This document shows, piece by piece, positions 17,086-27,900 of a DNA stretch of 64,000 nt. The first letter of the stretch is position 1; the number at the start of each line of letters is the position of its first letter. A program made the position numbers and the translations under genes. This DNA is from a bacterium (GTDB lineage: Bacteria > Zixibacteria > MSB-5A5 > WJJR01): the NCBI GenBank assembly GCA_035559435.1, contig DATMBC010000019.1, forward strand, positions 62,001 to 126,000, given 5' to 3'. The notes beneath the pieces were generated by a model, which saw only the letters and a program-made list of their open reading frames with translations, was not told the DNA's origin and made no database searches.

Positions 17086-17967
17086 ATGGTGTGTGATTGT
17101 CGCAAGGCCCTGGCCAGACTCTACGAATATCTCGACGGTGAAATCGGCGAGGCCGAGCGCGCGGCGATCGCCGCCCATGTGCAGGCCTGCCGTCACTGCT
17201 TCGAGCATTACGAGGCCGAACGCATTTTCCATGAATTCGTGACACACGCGGCGCCGCGTCCGGCGGCCCGCGCCGAGTTCAAGGCGCACCTGCTCTCCCG
17301 TCTGGCCGAGGAGGACTCTCTCCCCCGTCCGGTGGCCGCGCCGGTGAATGTCGTGTCGATGTTGACGCGCTTTGCCGTGGCGGCGGGGCTTTTGCTGGCG
17401 GTGGGGCTGGGCGGCGCCTGGGTGGGACGCGAGGCCGGGCCGGATCGCACGCCGTGGGTCACGTTGGCCTACTATCACCACGACATGCTGCCGGTCGAAG
17501 AGGTCGGCATCGAGACACAGGATTACTCGCAGGCCAAGGCCTTCCTCGCGGCGCAGATGAACCCCGGGGTGGCGACGCTTATTCCCGATGCGCCGCCTTC
17601 GGGGCTGGGTCTGCATGAGTGTTGTGTGATGCCGTGGAAGGACAGCAAGCTTGGACGTTTCGAATTCGCCGGCGGCACCACCGAGCCGGTCTCGCTGTTT
17701 CTCATTCCCGCCTCGGCGTTCCGGGTCGAAAGCGGCCCGCACTATCAAGTGGGCGAACGCGAGTATCGCAGCGTGAAGCTGGGGTGTTGCCGCGCGGTGC
17801 TCTGGCAGGAGTGCCAAGACTATGTCTGCGTGATGCTCTCCGATTGCAATGCCAACGATCTGCTGGCTTATGCGCAGGCTTGGCAGCCGGCGGTATCATC
17901 GCCGGGTTCGCAGGGAGCGGAAGCGCCGGGCGGGTACTCGCGGGCGGTGCAACGGTCACCGCGCTGA
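17086..17967 (+). CDS. Putative zinc-finger anti-sigma factor with Cys-rich extracytoplasmic domain
   Basis: The 293-residue product starts with a ZAS-type anti-sigma domain (about 1-60): an early Cys (CDCRKALARLYEYLDG) and HxxxCxxC in HVQACRHC. A single transmembrane segment follows (FAVAAGLLLAVGLGGAWVG, about residues 92-112). The C-terminal domain of about 170 residues is outside the cytoplasm if the topology is standard and holds clustered cysteines (HECC, GCCRAVLWQEC, YVCVMLSDC), which could bind metal or sense redox state. It lies 182 bases after the ECF sigma gene on the same strand. Anti-sigma function is inferred from the ZAS motif and position; I do not recognise the sensor domain. 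Confidence 0.82.
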   Translation: MVCDCRKALARLYEYLDGEIGEAERAAIAAHVQACRHCFEHYEAERIFHEFVTHAAPRPAARAEFKAHLLSRLAEEDSLPRPVAAPVNVVSMLTRFAVAAGLLLAVGLGGAWVGREAGPDRTPWVTLAYYHHDMLPVEEVGIETQDYSQAKAFLAAQMNPGVATLIPDAPPSGLGLHECCVMPWKDSKLGRFEFAGGTTEPVSLFLIPASAFRVESGPHYQVGEREYRSVKLGCCRAVLWQECQDYVCVMLSDCNANDLLAYAQAWQPAVSSPGSQGAEAPGGYSRAVQRSPR

Positions 17968-18036
17968 AGCGTCGGGAGCAAGATCAGTTCGCCTGAATTT
18001 GTCGGCTCAGCAGAAAAACGGACTTTGGCGGTTTCT

Positions 18037-18064
18037 GGGCCACCAACCTTGGGGTTGGTGGCCC
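18037..18064 (+). terminator. Strong hairpin after the sigma/anti-sigma genes
   Basis: A perfect 12-bp stem (GGGCCACCAACC / GGTTGGTGGCCC) with a TTGG loop lies 70 bases after the anti-sigma stop codon. It is not followed by a full T-run (TGTCATTT), so it may be a terminator or another structural element. Confidence 0.6.
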
Positions 18065-18957
18065 TGTCATTTGGGGGCGGGGCGTAAGTGCCGCTGCGGC
18101 AATCGCCTATGTGAAAAAATGCGCGAAGTGACAGAGTGGATTCCGGCCAACCTGTCGCTGGACTTGGTAGTAGCATGGCCGCCTTAAAGCCACGCTTCGG
18201 AGGGATGATCCTAACCGGAAACAGGGTCTTGGGTTGAGTGACGGAAATCTTCGGCGTGGGCCAAAAAAAGTCTTGCAGGGGTATTGTACCCCTATGATAT
18301 TTGGCGGCCAAGTTGGGGTCCGCCGCAAGCGGATCGGGGGAGGGTCGGGTTATCCAAAACATTGCTAAACCTCGGATCATTGGGGTCCGATAATCCCGAT
18401 TGACCCTTGCCCACAGGCTGTGGGCCGGTTCCCATAAGCAGTATGGGAACAATTGACTTGACAACGAATGCGCGCGGTGCATTCCGTTGGCGGCATTCAT
18501 ACCCGAATCTGTGGGGGCACAGAGGCGGGCGGGATTTGGGGTCCTGATTTTTGCTGTGGTCGATTGGCTGAGCGTGGGTTAACGTTGGGCGGTCGACCGC
18601 GGATGTTGGGATAAAGCGAGGGTCTAAAGAGCGCGGCGGGAGTTGTTGGGCGGCCGCGCACCATGGGAGGGTCAGATTCAGGTTGGGGAGTTTCACCAGG
18701 CGCATCGATTCGGCGTCGGGCGGGTGACCGCTTGACGGCGTCCGTTTCTTTTTAATGGGCGCCCGATCCGGCTGATGCGGCGGCCGGTCGGCAGGAGCGA
18801 GGCCTCCCCAATTTCAGTCCAGAAAGCGCTCGCACAAAGGGGGGGATCAATGCACGAAGCAACGGCGTCACGCTGGTTGTCGTTTTTTGTTTCCCGGAGA
18901 TTTAAGCGCAAAGAAGCAAAGTGTATGTCATATCCAGGAGGAGGAAGAGGAAAGGAC
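18065..18957 (+). other. Long structured leader before the giant surface-protein gene
   Basis: Nearly 900 bases without a convincing gene precede the giant gene. The stretch holds three further perfect inverted repeats: AGGGGTA-TTG-TACCCCT at 18277-18293, a 17-bp palindrome GCCCACAG-G-CTGTGGGC at 18409-18425, and GTTCCCATA-AGCAG-TATGGGAAC at 18428-18450. TTGACA at 18458-18463 could be a -35 element, but I see no -10 at normal spacing. No known riboswitch fold was recognised. It may be a long 5' UTR, a regulatory RNA or a promoter-rich spacer. Confidence 0.5.
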
Positions 18958-21900
18958 ATGTATCGAAACAACACTAATGCGCGGTCGTCCCGCTCGGGCA
19001 GTGGGGCGAACTCACCTCAGGAAGGGGGAGCGCGGATGAAACCGTGGAGATGGAGTCTCTGGGCGGCGTTGATCGCCCTGACGCTCGTCGGTTTGTCGGC
19101 GATGCCGGCGCAGGCGGCATTCAGTGATGGCACGACCATCTCAGTGTCGCAGCTGCAAGCCGCGCCGGCGGACTGCAACAACCTGGTCTGGCGGACCTCC
19201 GACGTCGCCGGCGGCTTGGACTCGCTGGCCTACAAGCGCCGCTGGTTCAATTATGCCGGGCCGACCAGCACCAACGTGCCGATTCTCAGCTTCCGCATCG
19301 ACAACGGTGACGGAACGGCGGACACGCTGTATTCGATGTATGTCCACTCGATCGCCGAGCGGACCAACACGATTTCGCAGATCCGTCTGTACTGGGATTC
19401 GACCGTGGCGGGCATGTCCGACACCAACGCCTTCTATGGCGGCGGCAACGACGTGTTTGTCGGATCGGCGAACCCGGGCGCGTTCCAAACGAACGACTCG
19501 GTGTTCATTAATCTGACCCGTCCGATCATCGTGCCGGGCGGCGGCACGGCCTGGTTCAACATGGTCGTCGACATCAACGGGATCGGCAACAACCCGACCT
19601 ATGACATGACCGGCGTGGGCGTCGAGCTGCGCCCCGAACGCGTCTGCATGGGCGCCATCGGTTGCGGTCCGGCTCCGGGCGACACCGTCGATCTGGATTG
19701 CATCCCGCAGTCGCCGGCCAACAACGCCTACTCGATTATCATCGATAATCAGGGCCCGGCCTGTGACAGCGTGTTCCTGACGAACTACAACATCAACAAC
19801 TGCCTCTACGGCGGCTGCGACCCGAGCGATGTGATCAATCTCGGCGACTCGCTGCTGATCCAGGTGGACCTGGATATTGTGAACGTCCCCAACGACACCT
19901 GCAAGACGGGGTGGCCGAAGGTTTTCGTCCGGGAGTTCACCAACAACGCCGGCGCCGTTACGATGGCGCGGTTCAAGGGGTTCGCTGGGTATCAGTATTT
20001 CGCGTATGTCAATGAGTATGACAGCTCCAACATTGGCAGCGCGCCGGCCGTGGGCCCGTTTGACCTGATGAACGTCGGCCCGACGGTGAACCTGCCGGTC
20101 GATATACCGGGCGGCACGCACTGGATCGTCGCGGAGTTCCAAGACGCCTACGGCAACACCAGCCGCTGCTCGACTCTGGTGGCTGAGCCGATCGACACCA
20201 AGAAGCCCGCGGTGGCGGCGCGTCCGGCGTCGTGGACCCTGCATTGGGACGCCAACGGCAACGGCATCGTGAATCCGGGCGACACGGTTCGCTTCTTTAT
20301 CGACATGTCGAACGAGCCGTTCGGTGAAGTGTGCGCGGTGTTCACAACGATCTACGACTTCTATGCGGCCCCGGTCGGCATCACGCTGTATGACGATGCC
20401 GGCGACCGCCGCTTCGAGGCCAAGCATGAGGTTCTGCCGGGCGTGCTCGACGGCGCGGCGGAGAGCGCCTGGCTGCACGTGGTCGACAACGCCTGCAACG
20501 AGGATTCGCTGTCGGTGACGCTGGCGGCCTCTGTTGACAACGTCGGCCCGTCGATCCCGCCGGGCGAATTCCTGCGTCTGTCGGACACCGACCTGAACGG
20601 CTGCCTGAAGATCGGCGAGAGCGTTCGCATCCGGGTGCAGGGTGTCACGGACACCGACCTGGTCGCGATCTACGCCAATGTGATGCAGGCCGGCCTGGGC
20701 GACCTGAACAATGTGGCCTACTCCCAGTACCCGCTGAACAATCTGGGCGGCGGCAACTGGCAGTTGGACTGGGTGCTCGGCGATCTGCCGCAGGATTCGG
20801 CGATTGACTACGGTCCGCTGGATCCGAACGCGATCGTGGCCCTCTACATTGTAGACAACGCGCAGAACTGGGACACGGTCTACACGACGGTCCTGGACGC
20901 GGGGACGGGCGGCTACAGCATCGACACCGACTATCCTGAGCCGGTGGTGGATCTGGCCTGTTACAGCCGCGCCTTTGGCGTGATTGATCTGGAATGGAAC
21001 TGGGGCGACCAGTATCCGAACGGCAACAACGACATCGCCCTCGTCCGCATCTACTACGACAACGGCACCGGCGGCGACCCGAACATCCTGGTCGCGGAAG
21101 TCGGCGCCACCACGAACTGGACGACGGACGGCACGGTCGTTCTGACCGACGGCGTCGTCTATAAGTGGCGTGTCGAAGTGATCGACGACTGCGGCAACGT
21201 GGAAGTCGAGCATGTGCTGCCGGTGGCCTGCGAGTCCGACGCTTCGGCGCCGATCACCTGCGTCTACCAGCCCGAAGAGGGCCAGCAGTACAGTTGCAGC
21301 TACTGCGAGTTCCTGAACAACGGTCCGCAGATGGGCGGCTTCTTCATCTATGTGAAGGCCGACCTTCCGGGCAGCGACGACCTGACCGACATTGACACCG
21401 TGTTGGTGCGCCTGAAGGATCAGGGCGACGGCAACCCCGGCCCGTGGACGCCGATGAGCTTTGACTACAGCTTCCAGGGCCCGTCGGACAACCTGATCGC
21501 GGTGTGGATCTACGCCTGCGAGCAGTTGGACGCGATGGTGGGCGACGGCGACGTCGAGGATCTCGAGATCATCGTGATCGGTTCCGACGAAGCCGGCAAC
21601 GTGATGACGCGCAACGAGGTGATCGCGGCGTGCGGCACGTGGGAGTTCACCTGGGCCAATACCGACGGGACCTTTGACCTGCAGGTGACCGAGGTCAACG
21701 GCCAGTTGGAGATGTACCAGAACTACTGCGACATCACCGGGTTCTCGGTCTGGGGACCGAGCAACACCGTGGAGGTCTGCTTCTCTGGCGGTCTGCCTCC
21801 GTACAAGATTCGCATGGAGGTCGGCCAGGAGTGGGCGGCTCCGGATAACGAGGTCGTCTACGTCGAGAACGTGTACGCCGCGTGCACGACGCTGACCTTC

Positions 21901-24900
21901 AGCGCCGAGGGCTTCTGGAAGGGCGTGGGCGAGATCGACCTGTATGCCTGCGACGCCGCCGGCGCCAATGTGGGCGAAGTCGAGTACTACTTCTGTGTGG
22001 CCGATTCGATCCCGCCGTGCGCGTTGATCTCCAACCCGGTGGACGGCAAGTGCATCCGCCGTTCGCGCTCGATGCTCGATCCGGTGGAGATCTGCGTGGT
22101 GATCGATCCGATGCAAAACTGTCTCGACCCGGACGAAGTGGTCAAGATTGACTACGAGTGGTCGAAGCAGTGCTGCCAGGGTCTGATCATCGACACGACC
22201 TGGATCGGCACGTGGTACAGCTGCGACGACACGTCCGGCAACGGCGAGAATCTCGTTTGCGACACGGTGTTCGATTACTACGGCCCCGGCCGCGACTCGA
22301 TCACCTGCCGTGACACGACGATCACCCCGGCCTGCTCGACTCTGGTGTGGACGCCGGAGATCGACACCGTGCCGTGCGAAGATCTGTATGTCTGGAACAA
22401 CATCGCCGTCCAGGCGGGTCCGGGCATCCTGCAGCCGAAGGAGGGCGGTCCGAACGGCTTCCTGATGTACGGTTGTGTGGACTGGTGGAACACCGAAGAC
22501 CTGTCCTGGATCACCGAGTCGGGCACGATCATCTATCTGCGCGCCCGTCTCTTTGACGATCAGGGCAACGAATACATCACCCCGTGCGTCCAGGTCTGCG
22601 TCGACATCGACACGCCGCCGCTGTGCCTGGAGACGCCGGACTTCTGCTACAGCGACGGCAAGATGGCGCTGTCGGCCCCGTACCTGGGCATCGAGGAGTA
22701 CCCGGGCAAGGGCCTGATGAACGATCCGTGCATGAAGACCTTCTACGCGGATCTCGACCTGGCGCAGGACAACATCGACGACCTCGATGACGTGTTCCTC
22801 TATTACAAGAAGTCGTCGGATCCGGACCAGTACGACTACTGGTACAACCTCGGTTCGGGCTTGCCGGGTGTGAACTCCAGCCCGGGCGGCACGAATTCGA
22901 CGGTCTGGCGCTGGGACATCAATCTCTGCGAGCTGGAGCTGACGCCGAACGTGGACTACGACTTCCGCGTGATCGCCCGGACGGTTTGGGGCACGTGGTC
23001 GCACGACATGAACGGCGACGGCTGGTTTGACGCCAACACCTTCGATTCGTCGGCGTGCGACATGGCCACCTTCTTCATCGATGCGTGGGCCCCGAACGCG
23101 GCGATCGACACGGTGTGGACGGAGATCAACGGCCAGCTGGTCGTGCAGCCGAACGTCTCGTGCGTGCTGTCCGATCCGCGCGGCTGGGCGTTCACGCAGT
23201 GGGGCAACACCCTGACGGTGCAGCCGAACGTGTGGCCGTGGTTTGACACCGACGGCAACGACACGCGCGACGACGTCAAGCGCGTCGAGTGGACGCTGTT
23301 CACCGGCGAGGCCAACTGCGACTGTGACGAGCAGGGCCGTTCGCCGTATCCGTCCGGTTCGCTGTTCGGCGACGTGTACAATCTCTCCGGCTACCAGTCG
23401 TGGACGGTCCAGGTGAACGAAGGCGCCAACGTCTTCAACAACCTGGTCTTCGACCCGACCGACGCGCCGTGGTATCAGGACATGACCTCGCCGCCGAGCG
23501 GTTACGAGCAGGTGGTTCTGCTCATGACCGTCTGGGACGGTTGCGGCAACATGACGCAGGATTGCATCACGATCTACCTGCTGGACATCGATCCGACGGA
23601 CGCGATCATCGTCGAGCCGGATAACGACGAGGTGTTCTGCACCGCGCCGGGCAACTATGATGAGAACGGCATCTACATCGAAGCGCGTTCGATCCTCGAA
23701 GAGGGTTGGAACAAGGCGGTCTTCGCTTATCGTCCGCTGGGCGCGACGGAGTGGGTCGAGTTCGATTCGGTCGGCGTCTCCGCCGCTCCGGATGTGTACT
23801 GGCAGTGGTTCTCGACCTACTGGAATCCGACGGCCTTCGGCCTGGCGGATGGCACGTATGAACTGACGGTCTGGGCGGTGGACAACGCGCTCAACCGCTC
23901 GGAGAACCTGTACATCACGACCGTGCACCTCTCGTGCGCGCTGCCGACGGTGGCGGTGGTCTACCCGACCACGACCGACCCGGCGTTCATCGGTTGCGAT
24001 ATCGAGTTGGAGGCGGTGGCCGAAAGCACCGATCCGCGCAACCCGATCACGGAGGTCGCGTTCTACTATGTCCGGGTGATCGACGATATTCCGGAGGAGG
24101 AGTACTACATCGGCTCCGACTACGAGAGCATCGACGGTCGCTGGGGCTACAACTGGATCGATCCGGACTTCGAGGGTCCGCACTTCATCTTCGCCCGCGC
24201 GTGGAACAAGTCGGGCCAGATGGTGCAGTCCGACCTGGTCTGGGTCCGCGGTGACGACACCGATCCGTACGGCATCGTGGCCCAGGTGGGCGACGACCTG
24301 TCGAACGGCGGTTACAACGATCCGACGATCGTCCAGGCCGGTTCCGTGGTTGACATCTGGGGTTATGCCCGTGACAACGACGGCGGCTGGGGCCAGGGCG
24401 AAGTCGACAACTGCGGCGTCGATTCGGTCATCTTCTACATTAAAGACGGTTACGAGAAGATGGACGGCTTCGTCATGACGCCGGACAACGTGATCGACTC
24501 CCTCTACACCGGTCAGTGGAACACGGCCAACTACGAGCCGGGCACCTACCGTGTGAAGATGAAGGTCTTCGACTGCGCCTGTAACGACTCGTGGTCGGAG
24601 AGCGAGTGGTACGTGCGCGTCGTCGGCCCGGATCAGGATCCGCAGCTGGCGGTCGACGGTCCGGAAGTCTGCGGCTACGTGAGCGTGGACCAGGAGTTCA
24701 ATGCGACGGTGACGGTTAACAACCCGTCGTATGTCAGCTCGGTCTACCTGGCGTGGATCAGCGCCGACAAGTCGGACGTTGAGGACCAGTACTGGTGGAG
24801 CGGTGAGCTGTCGAATGACGGCGGCGGCTGGACCGGCACGGTGTACACCGACGGATTGGACGAAGGCCTCTATCGCCTGCGCGCCGTGGTGTACTACACC

Positions 24901-27900
24901 GACGGTTCGTCGACGGAGAACGGCTTCGACGACTTCACCTTCGACGAGACGAAGGGCCACCACATGTTCATCCGTGTGGACCATTCGGCCTCGGCGATCA
25001 GCGTGACGCACGAGGGTCCGACGTTCAAGGCGCATGAGGACATCTGCCTGACGACGGACGCGACCGAGGATTGCGACATCGAAGAAGTGCTCTATGGCGT
25101 GGGCGAGGGCGACGATACGTTCGGCGCCAGCGGCCTCGGCGAGTTCTGCTTCGATCCGCTGGATTCCTCGGGCGTGACGTTGAACAACTGCAATTCCTGG
25201 ACCGGCGACGTGGTCGTGACCGCGGTGGACTACTTCGGTCATGTCACGACGCAGTCCCTGACGATCTGGATTCTGGATGTGAACGCCAATCAAGTGGCGA
25301 TCACCAACCCGAGCTGGAGCGCCTACATCACGCCGAACTCGAATGCGATCGAGGCGCGTAAGCTCTCCTCGTCGGGCATCGACTCGGTGCAGTTCTTCGC
25401 GTCGACGTCGCAGACCAACGGCACCCTGCGCTACATCGGGTCGTCGGCGGCTTCGGGCGACGAGTTCTCGACGTCGTGGAACGTGGACAACGTGCCGGAA
25501 GGCCAGTACTGGCTGTTCGGCAAGGCGTTCGACAACGGCGTCGGCGTCGACGGACCGCGCTGCCCGGCCACCGTGGCCAAGGCCTGCTCGCCGTTCGCGC
25601 TGACCGCGCCGAGCCCGAGCTATCAGCGCACGGTCAACGGGACGACGTTCACCTTCGTGGGTGAGCACACCGACCTGTGCGTCGACCGCGCCACCATCAG
25701 CAACTACCAGACCATCGGCCTCGACTCGATCGTGTGGTACTTCCGCAACGCGGATGTGCCGGGCGTCGACATCGAGGACAACCTCGATCCGAACCTCGGC
25801 TGGGTGCGTATCGACGCCGACGTGTACGGATCCCTGTGCGTCGACTGGTTCACCAACTGGTGCGACGTGATTGCCGACTACGATCTCGAGGGCGAGTACG
25901 GCTACGAAGGCAATTGCTGCCCGGATGGCCGCTACACCATCGTCGCGCGGGTCTTTGACAAGGCCGGCAACGAGTGCCACTCGATCCCGATGAACGTGAT
26001 GATCGACGTGACCGATCCGTATTCGGAGATCGTCGACATCGACGGCGACGAGACCTTCGGCACCTGCCACGAAGTCGTGCTTCCGGAAGACGACGTGGTG
26101 AAGCTGACGGCCAACGCCATCGATGACCACTCCTGCGTCGACATGGAGCCGTACAAGGCGTGGAACTCGGGCGCCAAGTACCTCCAGTTCTTCGTCGGCC
26201 GCGATTGCGCGGGCGGCGGCGGCGGGTGCGTGGACATCGTGTTCGTGCAGGACGGTTCGGGTTCGATGGCCGACGAGCAGCAGGCGATCGCGACCAACGC
26301 GCAGTTGTTCACCAGCGCGCTGGGCAACGTGGACTTCCGCCTCGGCGTCCTCGGGTACGACGGCGACTATGAGGTAATCAATCTCGACGGCTCGCGCACC
26401 ACGGCCGCGCCGGGCAACGGCGTGTTCACGACCGACGTCTCCGCCTTCCAGACCATGATCACCGCAGTGGGCGATCAGATGGGCGGCACGGAGAACGGCC
26501 TGACCGCGCTCAACACGGCGCTGACCACCTACCCGTGGCGCTCCAACTGCACGAAGGTCATGATCCTGGTGACTGACGAGGACGCGGACGACTTCGCCGA
26601 CTATGCGTCGTTGTTCCCGCCGATCGTCAATTCGGGCGCGGCGGTGTTCGGTGTGATCAACTTCGCCGACAGCGCGGGCTACTCGAACCTGGGCAGCGCC
26701 ACCGGCGGCCAGCTGTTTGACATCACGGCCAACTGGGGCGCCAACCTCGCCGCGGTCGCTTCGGGCATCAGCGCCCTGGCCGGCGGCGCGGGCAACGACG
26801 TGGGCATCGTCTGGGGCCAGACGGTGACCCTCAACGACGGCCAGGACAACGCCTTCGCGCTGTGGAATCCGACCGGTCTCGAGCCGGGCAGCTACTGCGC
26901 GTGGACCGTGGTCGTTGACAACGTCGGCAACTCGTATGTCTCGGGTTCGCGCGAGATCTGCATCGTCGACCAGACCCCGCCGGTGGCCCACATCACGGGC
27001 TTCGGCAAATCGACCGACGAGCACATGGTTAACAAGTACACCATCTATGGCGCGACGTGGGACACCGACGTCGACTATGTCCAGTTCCAGTATCGTCCGA
27101 CGGGTTCGACGAACGCGACGGATTGGACCGGAATCGGCATCTCGGCGAAGGTGAACGGCGACAGCACCTGCTGGATGACCACGTGGAACCCCTGCGTGCT
27201 CTCCGGCTCGTTCGATCTGCGTGTCGTCCCGACCGACAAGAATGGCAACCAGGACTTCGCCATCCAGCCGATCGCGACGGTCACGATCAACAACTGCAAC
27301 ATCACGCCGTCCGGCGCTTCGACCTCGGCCGCGACGATCTGGTTCGAGGATCGCACCTTCGAGGATCTGGGCCTGGTCCATGTCGATCAGGACAACACCT
27401 CCGACGACTACCACAACCTGATGATGGCCGTCTGGGCGGACCTGAAGGGCAGCCTCGATGTCGAAAAGATCGAGCTGTGGGCGCCGGATCCCGATATCCC
27501 GTCGTGGAAGTCGGGCTCATTCGAGGGCTCGCAGGCGATCAAGATGGGCGGCGAGGGCTGGTTCTGGCAGTCGTACACCGACGCGTCGAACCGCACGCAC
27601 CTGAAGAAGGAAGTCATGACGGTGTGGCGCGTGAAGGCGGCGATCGGCGCCTGCAACAGCACGCATCCGACGCTCGGCGCGAAGGTCTGCATCGAGCCCG
27701 GCGCGCTGTCGGCGGACAACGGCATCGTGGTCTTCCCGGCGCGTGTGCCGACCCTGAACCTGTCGCAGCAGCACTTCCAGGCGTGGCCGGCCTACGAAGG
27801 CACCCGGTTCCCGCTGGTCACGGCGATCCGCCTGACCGATCCGGTCTGGGGCTTCAACGACGGCAAGTACGCGCAGATCACGTTGCGCTATGTGGAGCCG

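Noticed and set aside
18340-18355. DnaA-box-like TTATCCAAA near the parAB region, as evidence for the origin
   Set aside because: One imperfect single box, not a cluster, and 7 kb from parB. The origin is expected nearby from gene order but is not seen here.
19141-27414. An open frame of 2,757 codons on the minus strand, antisense to the giant gene
   Set aside because: It mirrors the codon bias of the real gene (G/C at third positions) and lacks a signal peptide, ribosome-binding site and any recognisable domain. Similar antisense frames lie opposite other GC-rich genes at 1762-3669, 4607-6316 and 46864-48684.
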